35,219 bases of DNA. Origin: an uncultured Bacteroidota bacterium. GTDB taxonomy: Bacteria; Bacteroidota; Bacteroidia; Bacteroidales; VadinHA17. Both the position numbers and the translations under genes were made by a program. Shown piece after piece: positions 17,204 through 25,148 of this stretch (position 1 is the stretch's first letter; each line of letters starts with the position of its first letter). The stretch lies in assembly GCA_937864815.1 (NCBI GenBank), contig CALMJY010000123.1, positions 1 to 35,219 of the forward strand. The letters are read 5' to 3'. Under the pieces are notes generated by a model that was not told the DNA's origin, did not search any database, and was given only the letters and a program-made list of their open reading frames with translations.

Positions 17204-17346
17204 AAAGAAAAACAGTGTTTTAGTAGATCAGGGAGGATTTCTTATACAGCATTATTGGGGTCAGTAAATATGAGTTGTATCACCACTATGAAGTGATATC
17301 AGGTACTGTAAAGATTATTACCTTGCAAAGACAATAAAATATAATT

Positions 17347-18033
17347 ATGAAACTGAAAAGATACTTCGCAGGCTTGTTGTTCATTACCTCATTTGTCCAC
17401 GGATACTCACAGACTACGGTTAAGCCGAATTTTGGTCTTAAAAGCCATGAGACCCTCGATATTGCTAAAGTTGAGATTACAATAGAAAAGACTGTAGTAA
17501 ACTTTACAATTGAGAACCGTATAGAAAATGGTACATTCTGTGCCGACAGAAAAATTTACATAACCGATCCTGCAGGAAACAGATACAAAGTGATCAGCGC
17601 AACCGGAATTCCGGTTTGCCCTGACAATTATACTTTTAAGAAGCCGGGAGAGAAGCTCAGTTTTACACTCACATTTCCTCCCCTTACCGGAGAGTATGCT
17701 TATATCGATTTAAAGGAAGAGTGTTACGAAAACTGTTTTTCTTTTTACGGTGTAGTGCTTGATGAATATATCAACAGCAGGCTTGATGAAGGATTCTCCC
17801 TTGCTGAACGCGGGGAATCGCTGAAGGCTCTTGACAAGTTTACAAAGATGGTTGATATGGCAGGAAAGTTCAATGGAATTAAAGCCCTGGTATATTATAA
17901 TATAGTAAAGCTGGCAACTGATACCGGTCACACGGTTCAGGCCGGTGAATATTATAAAAAGCTGATTTCCATGAGTTCAAGAGGAGGGAAGATATATATT
18001 GAACAGCTTAATCTGCAGGGTATAAGATATTGA
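17347..18033 (+). CDS. Secreted protein with a helical C-terminal half, unknown function
   Basis: The 228 residues open with a type I signal peptide (KRYFAGLLFITSFVHGYSQ). Residues 25-130 are beta-rich with four cysteines (C65, C86, C123, C127 by rough count) that could form two disulfides. The C-terminal part is helical and TPR-like (EGFSLAERGESLKALDKF, AGEYYKKLISM). I do not recognise a named family. It is divergent from the TonB receptor, sharing a 244-nt intergenic region with the Pho-like array, so co-regulation is possible. A GC-hairpin terminator follows the stop. Confidence 0.65.
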   Translation: MKLKRYFAGLLFITSFVHGYSQTTVKPNFGLKSHETLDIAKVEITIEKTVVNFTIENRIENGTFCADRKIYITDPAGNRYKVISATGIPVCPDNYTFKKPGEKLSFTLTFPPLTGEYAYIDLKEECYENCFSFYGVVLDEYINSRLDEGFSLAERGESLKALDKFTKMVDMAGKFNGIKALVYYNIVKLATDTGHTVQAGEYYKKLISMSSRGGKIYIEQLNLQGIRY

Positions 18034-18041
18034 CCCCCAAA

Positions 18042-18062
18042 CCCCCCATAGGGGGGCTTTTT
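18042..18062 (+). terminator. GC hairpin terminator after the secreted-protein gene
   Basis: CCCCCC (18042-18047) pairs with GGGGGG (18051-18056), followed by C and five T residues, 9 nt after the stop. The 3-nt loop is tight but usable. Confidence 0.6.
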
Positions 18063-18115
18063 GAAATCAGAATTTCAGACTCCTTAAATCTTTTGTACGA
18101 TTGTTCTTAATTCTA

Positions 18116-18148
18116 AAGTCCCCCCTGGGGGATTTAGGGGTGGATTTA
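18116..18148 (+). repeat. 33-nt intergenic repeat, copy 2
   Basis: This copy is identical to 118-150 over 33 bases. It lies between convergent genes, just before the porin terminator. Confidence 0.75.
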
Positions 18149-18166
18149 TTGGAGTAAAATTGATGT

Positions 18167-18197
18167 AAAAAAAAGAGGCCGTATTGCAGCCTCTTTT
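18167..18197 (-). terminator. Intrinsic terminator of the FadL-like gene
   Basis: AAAAGAGGC (18171-18179) pairs with GCCTCTTTT (18189-18197). On the minus strand the stem runs into T residues, 24 nt past the porin stop. The symmetry allows bidirectional use. Confidence 0.8.
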
Positions 18198-18220
18198 CTA
18201 TTGAGTATCATTTAAATCTT

Positions 18221-19846
18221 CTATTCTGTTTTTCCGAAATAGAAATCAAGACCTAAAGCAACAACCCATGTCTGTTTACCATATGTTTCGGTATATGCAC
18301 CAAGTGCTCTTGTATAGTCCTTTGTAACATCCTGGTACATGGTATACTGACCGCCGATGTTAAGATCGATCATTGGGGTGATACGATAACCTATGCCACC
18401 GCCAAACGAATTGGTATTGGCGCTGTATCTCATATCGCTCTGGTAGTTCTCATTGACTCCTGTTGAAGTCGCTACCCAGCCAAGACTTGCCCTTAGTTTT
18501 TCTGAGAAGCTATATTCTGCCCCAAGTCCATATTCAAGGAAATTATTGTCAATCATATCGATATCTGTTGATTCGCTGCCATCGTAATCGACATTCTTGT
18601 CAAAATAGGTGTTGAATGTGGCACCGACCAGAAGTTTATCCATAGGCTTGAATTCACCTCCGATTGCAAGCAGTGCAGGCATATCCGCAATTGTTTTTTC
18701 ACCGTCTGTATATAATCCGCCGCCATCCATTCCGTTATTAACTTTTGCTGTAAGTTCGAGGTTGGTTTTGAATTCGTACCTGATTGAAATATTTACCTTA
18801 TCAGACGGAGAATAATTGGCACTCAGTATAGGAGTATAGCCTGTTCCTGTCTCCTCAACATCTACAGTCCTGTCCTGTGTCTGAGAAGACAGACCTGCCA
18901 TTGTTGCTGATTTAGTTGCGTAAGTAGTTGAAGTAGTATTGAAAAATGTCTGAGTTTGTGCAATGGTCATACCAGCCGGATTGCCACCCAAAGCCGTAAT
19001 TGTTGCCTGAAGTGTTGCAACCTGAGCTGGGGTCATTCCAACCGCTGTCCCATTTGACAGAGGAACACTGCCACCACCACCTGTAATTATTGGTTGTAAT
19101 GCAGTAGCTGTATTAGCACACAGAGTAGAGACTCCGGCTAAATAATTGGCTCCGTCAGTAAAGAATCCGGGTGCCGGATTCATTACTCCGGTATATTTTG
19201 TCCCGAAAGCAGGATAATTTGGATTTATCTGAATATTCCTGATGTATCCGTTATATGTATTTTTGGCTGTTACAAGCCTGAATCCGGCACCTAATGAAAG
19301 CTGATCATTGATTTTATAAGCGACGTTAGCCTGGTAGCCGAAATAAACTGATGTTCCCTCAAAGAAGATTTCTGCATCATAAGCAGTTGTTGGTATACCC
19401 TGAGATGTAAGGAGAGCAGGTATCTCAGCCAACTGAGCCTCAAACGAAGGGAGCCCTTCTTCATATGTTGCACCACCGCCACCACCGATTGGATTGAAAC
19501 CAGCGGAGAAAGATAGTTTTCCGGTGTTATAAGCAACATAAACTCCCGGGTAAAAAGGAGCACTAACACTGCCTTCATAATCCTTTGGTGACCCGGTTAT
19601 GGGAGCATAGTTGGTACTGATGGTCCTTGTCTGACCGATAGTCTGATTGTTGATGGATGCAAAAAAACCATTTCCAAGTTTTGTCAGACCGGCAGGGTTG
19701 TAGTAGACTGCATCAATACTTGTTGAGGCATTGCGGTTCTGCAGACGTGTGAACATGGCACTCTGGTTAGTATTGGTAACCAGTCCGCCTGCAAGCAGAT
19801 TGCCTGCAATTAATGTGGCAGCAACAAATGTTAAAAGTTTTCTCAT
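18221..19846 (-). CDS. OmpP1/FadL-family outer-membrane transporter
   Basis: The 541-residue barrel protein carries a signal peptide (LLTFVAATLIAGNLLAGG) and the Bacteroidota FadL-type N-terminus GGLVTNTNQSAMFTRLQNR followed by DAVYYNPAGLTKL. FadL proteins import hydrophobic compounds such as long-chain fatty acids or aromatics. The C-terminal strand ends WVVALGLDFYFGKTE. Residues from roughly 225 to 330 form a low-complexity Thr/Ala/Gly-rich segment (GMTPAQVATLQATITALGG) that looks like a long extracellular loop and makes the protein longer than many relatives. The gene is monocistronic, with its own promoter and terminator. Its ligand cannot be deduced. Confidence 0.85.
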   Translation of the reverse strand: MRKLLTFVAATLIAGNLLAGGLVTNTNQSAMFTRLQNRNASTSIDAVYYNPAGLTKLGNGFFASINNQTIGQTRTISTNYAPITGSPKDYEGSVSAPFYPGVYVAYNTGKLSFSAGFNPIGGGGGATYEEGLPSFEAQLAEIPALLTSQGIPTTAYDAEIFFEGTSVYFGYQANVAYKINDQLSLGAGFRLVTAKNTYNGYIRNIQINPNYPAFGTKYTGVMNPAPGFFTDGANYLAGVSTLCANTATALQPIITGGGGSVPLSNGTAVGMTPAQVATLQATITALGGNPAGMTIAQTQTFFNTTSTTYATKSATMAGLSSQTQDRTVDVEETGTGYTPILSANYSPSDKVNISIRYEFKTNLELTAKVNNGMDGGGLYTDGEKTIADMPALLAIGGEFKPMDKLLVGATFNTYFDKNVDYDGSESTDIDMIDNNFLEYGLGAEYSFSEKLRASLGWVATSTGVNENYQSDMRYSANTNSFGGGIGYRITPMIDLNIGGQYTMYQDVTKDYTRALGAYTETYGKQTWVVALGLDFYFGKTE

Positions 19847-19879
19847 AGATTAATTTATTAAATTAATTATTCAGTTAGT

Positions 19880-19927
19880 GCAGGATCGCGATCCTGCAGT
19901 ACCAGCAGTGCCGGATTGCGATCCGGC
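19880..19927. repeat. Two adjacent REP-like palindromes in the porin leader
   Basis: GCAGGATCGCGATCCTGC (19880-19897) is a perfect 18-nt palindrome. GCCGGATTGCGATCCGGC (19910-19927) is a close relative with one mismatched pair near the centre. They lie between the FadL promoter and start codon, so both would be transcribed as hairpins. A related palindrome core is at 32151-32173. Confidence 0.8.
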
Positions 19928-19946
19928 ATTACAATAAAAGTTCTGT

Positions 19947-19979
19947 CAAAAGTAGAAAAATAATTGAATTCTCCAACAA
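19947..19979 (-). promoter_or_regulatory. Promoter of the FadL-like gene
   Basis: On the minus strand, TACTTTTG (19947-19954) is a perfect TAnnTTTG -7 element, and a TTG at 19974-19976 lies 19 nt upstream, the usual -33 spacing. The implied 5' leader is about 95 nt and contains the two palindromes. Confidence 0.6.
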
Positions 19980-20065
19980 GTCTAAAATAATCTTTTGATA
20001 ATTAGGATATTGGATTGGAATTTCAGTTTTATTCGAAAAAATAGCACAATAGGTCAAATTCTATT

Positions 20066-20154
20066 TAACCACGGAGTTTCACGGAGGTGCACAGAGTTGC
20101 ACTGTTTTAGACTCCGTGAAACTCCGTGAAAACTCAGTGTAACTCCGTGTTAAA
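20066..20154. repeat. ACCACGGAG inverted repeat past the GH106-like gene
   Basis: The left arm holds CCACGGAGTTTCACGGAG and the right arm CTCCGTGAAACTCCGTG, with further CTCCGTG copies. It lies 11 nt past the stop of the GH106-like gene (20166) and may act as a 3' hairpin. The same family recurs after the sulfatase and TonB genes. Confidence 0.75.
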
Positions 20155-20165
20155 AAATAAATTAG

Positions 20166-23100
20166 CTAATTGCTTTTTAATAGCACAAACTCCTCAAACA
20201 ATCCGTAGTCAGGGAAGCTGTAATCCTTTCCGGAAGGATATTTCTCAATATTCCTCCATGTCCATGGAGTTACAAAACCCGGGTTTGGTTTTGAATGATG
20301 CGGACCCTGGAGGTTTCGCAGACTGCCTATAACCTTAACCTCAATTTTGTTCATGCCGGGTATAATGAGTCCGGTTACATCAGTGGTATAAGGCGGGAAT
20401 GCTATCGGATCTGCCTGCTTTCCATTCACATATACTTCCGCAACAGTACCAGACCATTTTTTAAGAGAAACAGCCCATTCTCCCTCTGTTTTTTCAATGC
20501 TGTATTCCCTGCTGTATGTTACTCCCCATGAATAGAAAGGCATCTCCTGGTCCTTCCAGCTGTCCATTGTATATATTCCGGTAGGCTTCTTAATCAACCA
20601 TCCTTTTTCATCAGGTATAAGTGAGAAATCACCAACAATGTAAACAGGTTCCACCTCAGCATGTACTTTCATTGGTGAGGCTTTCAGAGTAACTGTATTT
20701 GTTCCCTGTTTAACGTGTTTTCCGATGCTGAAGACCCTGAACGACCTGTCGAGCCACCAGGCTCCGGGCTCTGCGTTTATCTCCATGCCGTTGATTGTTA
20801 CACTCCAGTTCCATGGACGCTCTATCACTGCCTTTAATCCTGTAACATCGAAATTATCCCTGACGGTAAAATGATATGAAGCTGTAAATCCTGTATTGAC
20901 ATTAAAAGTATCTCTGTCAATAATGTTGGTTCTGAACTGCACAGATGTATTCCATGGATTGCCATTAATAAAGCCGTGATATTTGAAAACAGTGTCAGCA
21001 GCATTAAAGGTGTGAAGATCCTTAACCGGACCATTTCCCAGATCAATGTCACAGAAATCAATCATCAGCACATTCTCCTTTTCCCTGTTTATATTTACAG
21101 GGAAGGGGGACTCAACAACATTTGTGGGTATTTGTCTTAATGGTACGACAAAATTGTTATCATTTTCAGGTATGAAGAGGAGCAGACTTCCGGCAGGAGG
21201 TATCGAAATTGAGAGACTAACTTTTCCATTCAATGTTTTTACCGGGTAGCCATAAATCTCACCTGTAAGTGTATTTAGTTCAGCTGCTTCACTGCCTTTC
21301 ATTGTAAACGAACCTCTTACATATGCCTCAAGATCAGAGTTTACCAGGAATATAAGCTGCCCGTCTGAAAGAACTCTTCGCTGATGATAAAGTGTTCCGC
21401 CTTCTTCAATGGCAAAATCAATTTCCTCTTGTGAAAAGTGTTTTGCAATTATTTCGTTATTAAGATCAGATTCTTTTATAATTTTCGCTGAGTTATCACT
21501 GAAGAATTTTGTCATCTCATCATTTTTTGAACCGTTGACAAGTGTTGGTTCCGAGAAAGCTATCAGCATTCCTCCCGATGAAACAAATTTCCTGATCAGT
21601 TCAAATGTACTCTGATCAAGATTTTCAGTGTATGGAGGAATGACAACCCTGGAGTAGGATATCTTTCCTACTTTCAGCTTCCCTCCTGAAACGCTTCCCA
21701 TATCCTTCATAATATTTTCTGATCCCAGATCGTATTCAACCTGACTCTTTTCAAGCTTTGTTATGAAGGACTGGAAGACCTGACCTATCTCATGGCAACG
21801 TGGATTCTGTTTAACATAAGAATCATACAGCCAGGCGCTTGTTGAAGGTTCAATTACCAGGATGTCGTTGATCTGGCGTCCTGCTGACAATGCCAGTGAA
21901 AGCCGGGCATAGTGATCGTTAATATACCTGTAATCGTTCCACCATGGTTCATGGTAGTCAAAGGTTGGTGGATGGTCATATTTTCTTGCACCGGACATAG
22001 TGAAATATGTGAGATGCTGGTTCATGAAGTTCACGCCGAGTACATATTCCCAGTCACCGTTACGTTTCATATCCCTGAATGACAGGTCCCATCCCGATGC
22101 TCCATATGTCTCGCTGAGCTTTCTCTGTCTGCCGGTCTGATTGGCAGCACTTGCAAGTTCCTTTACAGATCTCACATTTCCGAACTGGGCAAAAGATGAA
22201 CTGTCATTGAACTGGTTGAAAAGCATATCAATGGCCGGCATCTGGTGCCAGGCATACATGGCCATATTGTCGCCCCCAAGGTGCATATTTGGCCACTCAT
22301 GTTCCCAGTAATGTCCTGTAAATATCAGCCCCTTTTCCTCGCAATAGTTATACCAGGGTTTTGCCCACCTGTCGATGAAAAGCTGAAGGAGGGTCTGTGT
22401 GTAATTATGTCTTACCTTTTTCCAGTCTCCTGTTTCTTCAAATAAAGAAGGAAGATTCAGTTTCAGATCATAGTTCCATTGCTGCATGAAAACTTCGAAC
22501 AGGTCTGGTGTCCATCTGATACCTCCGGGAGAACTAATCTGCGGTTCATCAGTAAAAGTGCCGGGTACGGTATTTCCAAATTCGGAACCAATATTTTTCT
22601 CATATCCGGTCATTGTTATATCGATGAATTTCTGTGTTACACCAGGCAGGAGAAGATCAACATAATTGAAACCACCATACCAGTCTGATTTGGCATTATA
22701 TGTTTTTGCAAAGAGAAGATAGCTGCCTTTTTTACCTTTTTCTGAAGCCAGAGAAGCTGTGATATCTGTAATTTTACCTGCTTCATCTTTCAGAATGAGA
22801 TAGTATTTTCCGGCAGTATCAGGCAGTGTTTCGACTTTTGTCATTGTAAGTCCCTGTCCCTGATTGTACGATTCAGGCATCTGATCAGGAACATGACCAC
22901 CTGCAAATCCGCTGGGATAAGAGTTTTCATCATAGATCCATACCTTCATGCCGAGCTCTTTTCCCTTTTCCACTGTATACCTGTACAGATCGAACCACTC
23001 TTCAGAGAGATATTCGGTAACCAGTCCGGGTCTGGGATGGATAAATGGCTGCATGACTCCCTGCTCTTTGAAACTTATCAGAAAACTGTCAATCTCCTCC

Positions 23101-23297
23101 TTATTTATTTTTTCATCCCATGTAAACAGAGGGCCTGAAGCATATTCGGCAGGGGGTTCATTAAATTGAGCCGAAAGGGTTGCAAAGTCGGGTACCTTCA
23201 CTTCATTGGGAAGATTGTCCTTGCAACTGCTTAATATACAGATAAAAGATAGTATAAAAACTATTTTTATGCCCTGAATGTAATTATGTAACTTCAT
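20166..23297 (-). CDS. GH106-like lipoprotein (alpha-L-rhamnosidase family)
   Basis: The 1043-residue protein starts with a lipoprotein signal (ILSSC, Cys25). The N-terminal catalytic region matches the GH106 pattern: FNEPPAEYASGPLFTWDE (45-62), FIHPRPGLVTEYLSEEW (85-101), MKVWIYDENSYPSGFAGG (117-134), TDEP (249-252), GHYWEHE (328-334) and SETYGASGWD (395-404), which contains a strong candidate catalytic Glu (E396). The C-terminal half has beta domains, including a jelly-roll-like end. GH106 enzymes release terminal rhamnose from pectins, gums or sulfated algal polymers. The adjacent sulfatase favours a sulfated, rhamnose-bearing glycan, but the substrate is inferred. It is last in a minus-strand cluster with the TonB receptor and sulfatase. 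Confidence 0.8.
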   Translation of the reverse strand: MKLHNYIQGIKIVFILSFICILSSCKDNLPNEVKVPDFATLSAQFNEPPAEYASGPLFTWDEKINKEEIDSFLISFKEQGVMQPFIHPRPGLVTEYLSEEWFDLYRYTVEKGKELGMKVWIYDENSYPSGFAGGHVPDQMPESYNQGQGLTMTKVETLPDTAGKYYLILKDEAGKITDITASLASEKGKKGSYLLFAKTYNAKSDWYGGFNYVDLLLPGVTQKFIDITMTGYEKNIGSEFGNTVPGTFTDEPQISSPGGIRWTPDLFEVFMQQWNYDLKLNLPSLFEETGDWKKVRHNYTQTLLQLFIDRWAKPWYNYCEEKGLIFTGHYWEHEWPNMHLGGDNMAMYAWHQMPAIDMLFNQFNDSSSFAQFGNVRSVKELASAANQTGRQRKLSETYGASGWDLSFRDMKRNGDWEYVLGVNFMNQHLTYFTMSGARKYDHPPTFDYHEPWWNDYRYINDHYARLSLALSAGRQINDILVIEPSTSAWLYDSYVKQNPRCHEIGQVFQSFITKLEKSQVEYDLGSENIMKDMGSVSGGKLKVGKISYSRVVIPPYTENLDQSTFELIRKFVSSGGMLIAFSEPTLVNGSKNDEMTKFFSDNSAKIIKESDLNNEIIAKHFSQEEIDFAIEEGGTLYHQRRVLSDGQLIFLVNSDLEAYVRGSFTMKGSEAAELNTLTGEIYGYPVKTLNGKVSLSISIPPAGSLLLFIPENDNNFVVPLRQIPTNVVESPFPVNINREKENVLMIDFCDIDLGNGPVKDLHTFNAADTVFKYHGFINGNPWNTSVQFRTNIIDRDTFNVNTGFTASYHFTVRDNFDVTGLKAVIERPWNWSVTINGMEINAEPGAWWLDRSFRVFSIGKHVKQGTNTVTLKASPMKVHAEVEPVYIVGDFSLIPDEKGWLIKKPTGIYTMDSWKDQEMPFYSWGVTYSREYSIEKTEGEWAVSLKKWSGTVAEVYVNGKQADPIAFPPYTTDVTGLIIPGMNKIEVKVIGSLRNLQGPHHSKPNPGFVTPWTWRNIEKYPSGKDYSFPDYGLFEEFVLLKSN

Positions 23298-23373
23298 AAT
23301 AATCTCTTTTTTATGAAACTAAATGATTATTTGGAAGAATGCAACATTTCTGAAATATATGTTGGTTGTTTTT

Positions 23374-23483
23374 TTACCACAGAGTTCACAAAGGTCTTCG
23401 TTTCTCTCAGACAATCACAAAGTTCACAGAGTCATTATCTCTGTGTGCTCAGTGTAAATACTCTGTGCCCTCTGTGGTTAAAA
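23374..23483. repeat. ACCACAGAG inverted repeat past the sulfatase gene
   Basis: ACCACAGAGTTCACAAAG on the left mirrors CTCTGTGCCCTCTGTGGT on the right, with internal CACAGAG and CTCTGTG copies. It begins 10 nt past the sulfatase stop (23493). The gap 23298-23492 to the GH106-like gene holds little else. Confidence 0.75.
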
Positions 23484-23492
23484 TTATTTAGT

Positions 23493-25085
23493 TCAGAATC
23501 CTTTTGTTTCGAAATCTGTTGAATCTACCCATCCTGCAGTTTTACGGTGGATCTCACCTTTCATGTACCTGTTATAGAAATCTTTTGTACGAGAGTCGGC
23601 ATACGGGTATTTATCAAAAACATCTCCATTACCTTTTATTCTTGGATCCTCCTGCTTAAGAAGCTCATCATAGAGCTGATTATTCAGCCTTCTTCTGATT
23701 ACATTATAACCGGGATCATTTGCAAGGTTGACAAGACATTCCGGATCACCAGTGATATTATAAAGTTCATCATCATCTCTCTTCCCGAAGTTAAGTTTCC
23801 AGAATTCTGATGATATCCCGCTTCGTCTTATATTCAGTATCCGAGTTTTGGTAGGGCTTCCGTCACAATTAAGATATCCGGTTTCAGGATTCCCTGCAGG
23901 CCATCTTTCAGGTATATAGTTTTTCAGATAAAGAAAACCATCCTTTATTAAACCTCTTATCGGGTATCCCGCATCATCGGGACGTCCAACATCGTGTCGT
24001 TCTTTGCCGATAAGAACATGATCCCTCTTCTTATCAATAAAGCCTTTTTTTCTGCTTGAGAAGATATCGGAAAAGCTTTTTCCTTCCATTTTATGCATAC
24101 CTGATGCAGAAGGAGATATCCCTGCCACCTCAAGCAGTGTTGGTGCGAAATCGATAAAGCTTATATAATCATTGACTTCCCTGCCTGGTTTTTTTATCCC
24201 TTTTCCCCACATAACAGCCAGTGGCATATGGTTGGAATATTCATATGCCTGTCCTTTTACCCTGGGGAAGGGCATGCCATTATCTGCTGTCACAATTACG
24301 ATGGTATTCTCCAACTCACCTCTTTTTTCGAGGATCTCCAGCATTTTTACCAGGTGATTGTCAAAGTGCTCAATTTCAAATGCATAATCGAGCATATCAT
24401 TTCTTACCCTTTCGTCGTCTGGCCAGAAAGCGGGGATATTGCCTGTTTCAACTGTTTTTTTACCTCCCTTGCTGACACCTGATCCATATTCATAAATCCT
24501 GTGTGGTTCAAGTGAACCATACCAGAAGCAGAATGGAGAGCCTGCATCTTTTGTATTGAGAAATTCTTCAAAATTGGATGCATAATCAATTTCTGAGATC
24601 CCTGTTGTCGGTGGAGTCAGTTTTTTCGAATTGTATGCCTTTCCTGTCAGCTGCCTTGGATTACTTACTGAGTCGAGAGCTACTCCGGGTGCCCAGCCTT
24701 TTGCGGTATGTCCTGTGGAATATCCGTTTGCTGAAAGGGATTCCATGAAGGACCTGAATTTGGGAGGGAAAAAAGGTACATGGTTGGCAGCTTCTTCGAG
24801 TTGCCAGCTGTTCAGTCCTGTAAGAAAACAAGCCCTTGAAGGTGAGGATTTGGCATTGGGAGTGTATGCATTCCTGAAAAGGATTCCTTCTGCCGCTACC
24901 CTGTCAAATCCCGGTGTTTTAACCCATTTGGTACCGTAGGCTCCCATATGAGGATATGAAATATCATCACCCATAACAATCAGGATGTTTGGACGTTCAC
25001 CTGAAGGCTTGTCCTGAGATCCTCTGGTGCAAAATGTTAACAGCAGGGGAGAAATAATGAGACCTGCCTTAAATGTTTGATTCAT
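23493..25085 (-). CDS. Family S1 sulfatase, Ser-type, lipoprotein
   Basis: The track ORF starts at a GTG (25130); the ATG at 25085 places a lipobox-like LLLTFC at residues 14-19, so it is chosen, giving 530 residues. The S1 signature reads [11 protein letters not shown]: the S-x-P-S-R form, in which Ser rather than Cys becomes formylglycine by a radical-SAM maturase (anSME), not seen here. Metal-site elements are NILIVMGDD near the start and [10 protein letters not shown] further on. [12 protein letters not shown] is a typical later motif. It removes sulfate esters or N-sulfate from glycans, probably in the periplasm or at the surface. It sits between the TonB receptor (60-nt gap) and the GH106-like gene. 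Confidence 0.88.
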   Translation of the reverse strand: MNQTFKAGLIISPLLLTFCTRGSQDKPSGERPNILIVMGDDISYPHMGAYGTKWVKTPGFDRVAAEGILFRNAYTPNAKSSPSRACFLTGLNSWQLEEAANHVPFFPPKFRSFMESLSANGYSTGHTAKGWAPGVALDSVSNPRQLTGKAYNSKKLTPPTTGISEIDYASNFEEFLNTKDAGSPFCFWYGSLEPHRIYEYGSGVSKGGKKTVETGNIPAFWPDDERVRNDMLDYAFEIEHFDNHLVKMLEILEKRGELENTIVIVTADNGMPFPRVKGQAYEYSNHMPLAVMWGKGIKKPGREVNDYISFIDFAPTLLEVAGISPSASGMHKMEGKSFSDIFSSRKKGFIDKKRDHVLIGKERHDVGRPDDAGYPIRGLIKDGFLYLKNYIPERWPAGNPETGYLNCDGSPTKTRILNIRRSGISSEFWKLNFGKRDDDELYNITGDPECLVNLANDPGYNVIRRRLNNQLYDELLKQEDPRIKGNGDVFDKYPYADSRTKDFYNRYMKGEIHRKTAGWVDSTDFETKGF

Positions 25086-25126
25086 TTCTTCTTGTTTAAT
25101 GATTATCAGTATATATTTTATAATCC

Positions 25127-25148
25127 ACACAGAGATTCACAGAGATCA
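25127..25148. repeat. CACAGAG repeat overlapping the TonB receptor stop
   Basis: CACACAGAGATTCACAGAGATCA belongs to the same family as the inverted repeats at 20066 and 23374 but is a half-element only. Its last bases contain the stop codon of the TonB receptor (25146-25148). Confidence 0.6.
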
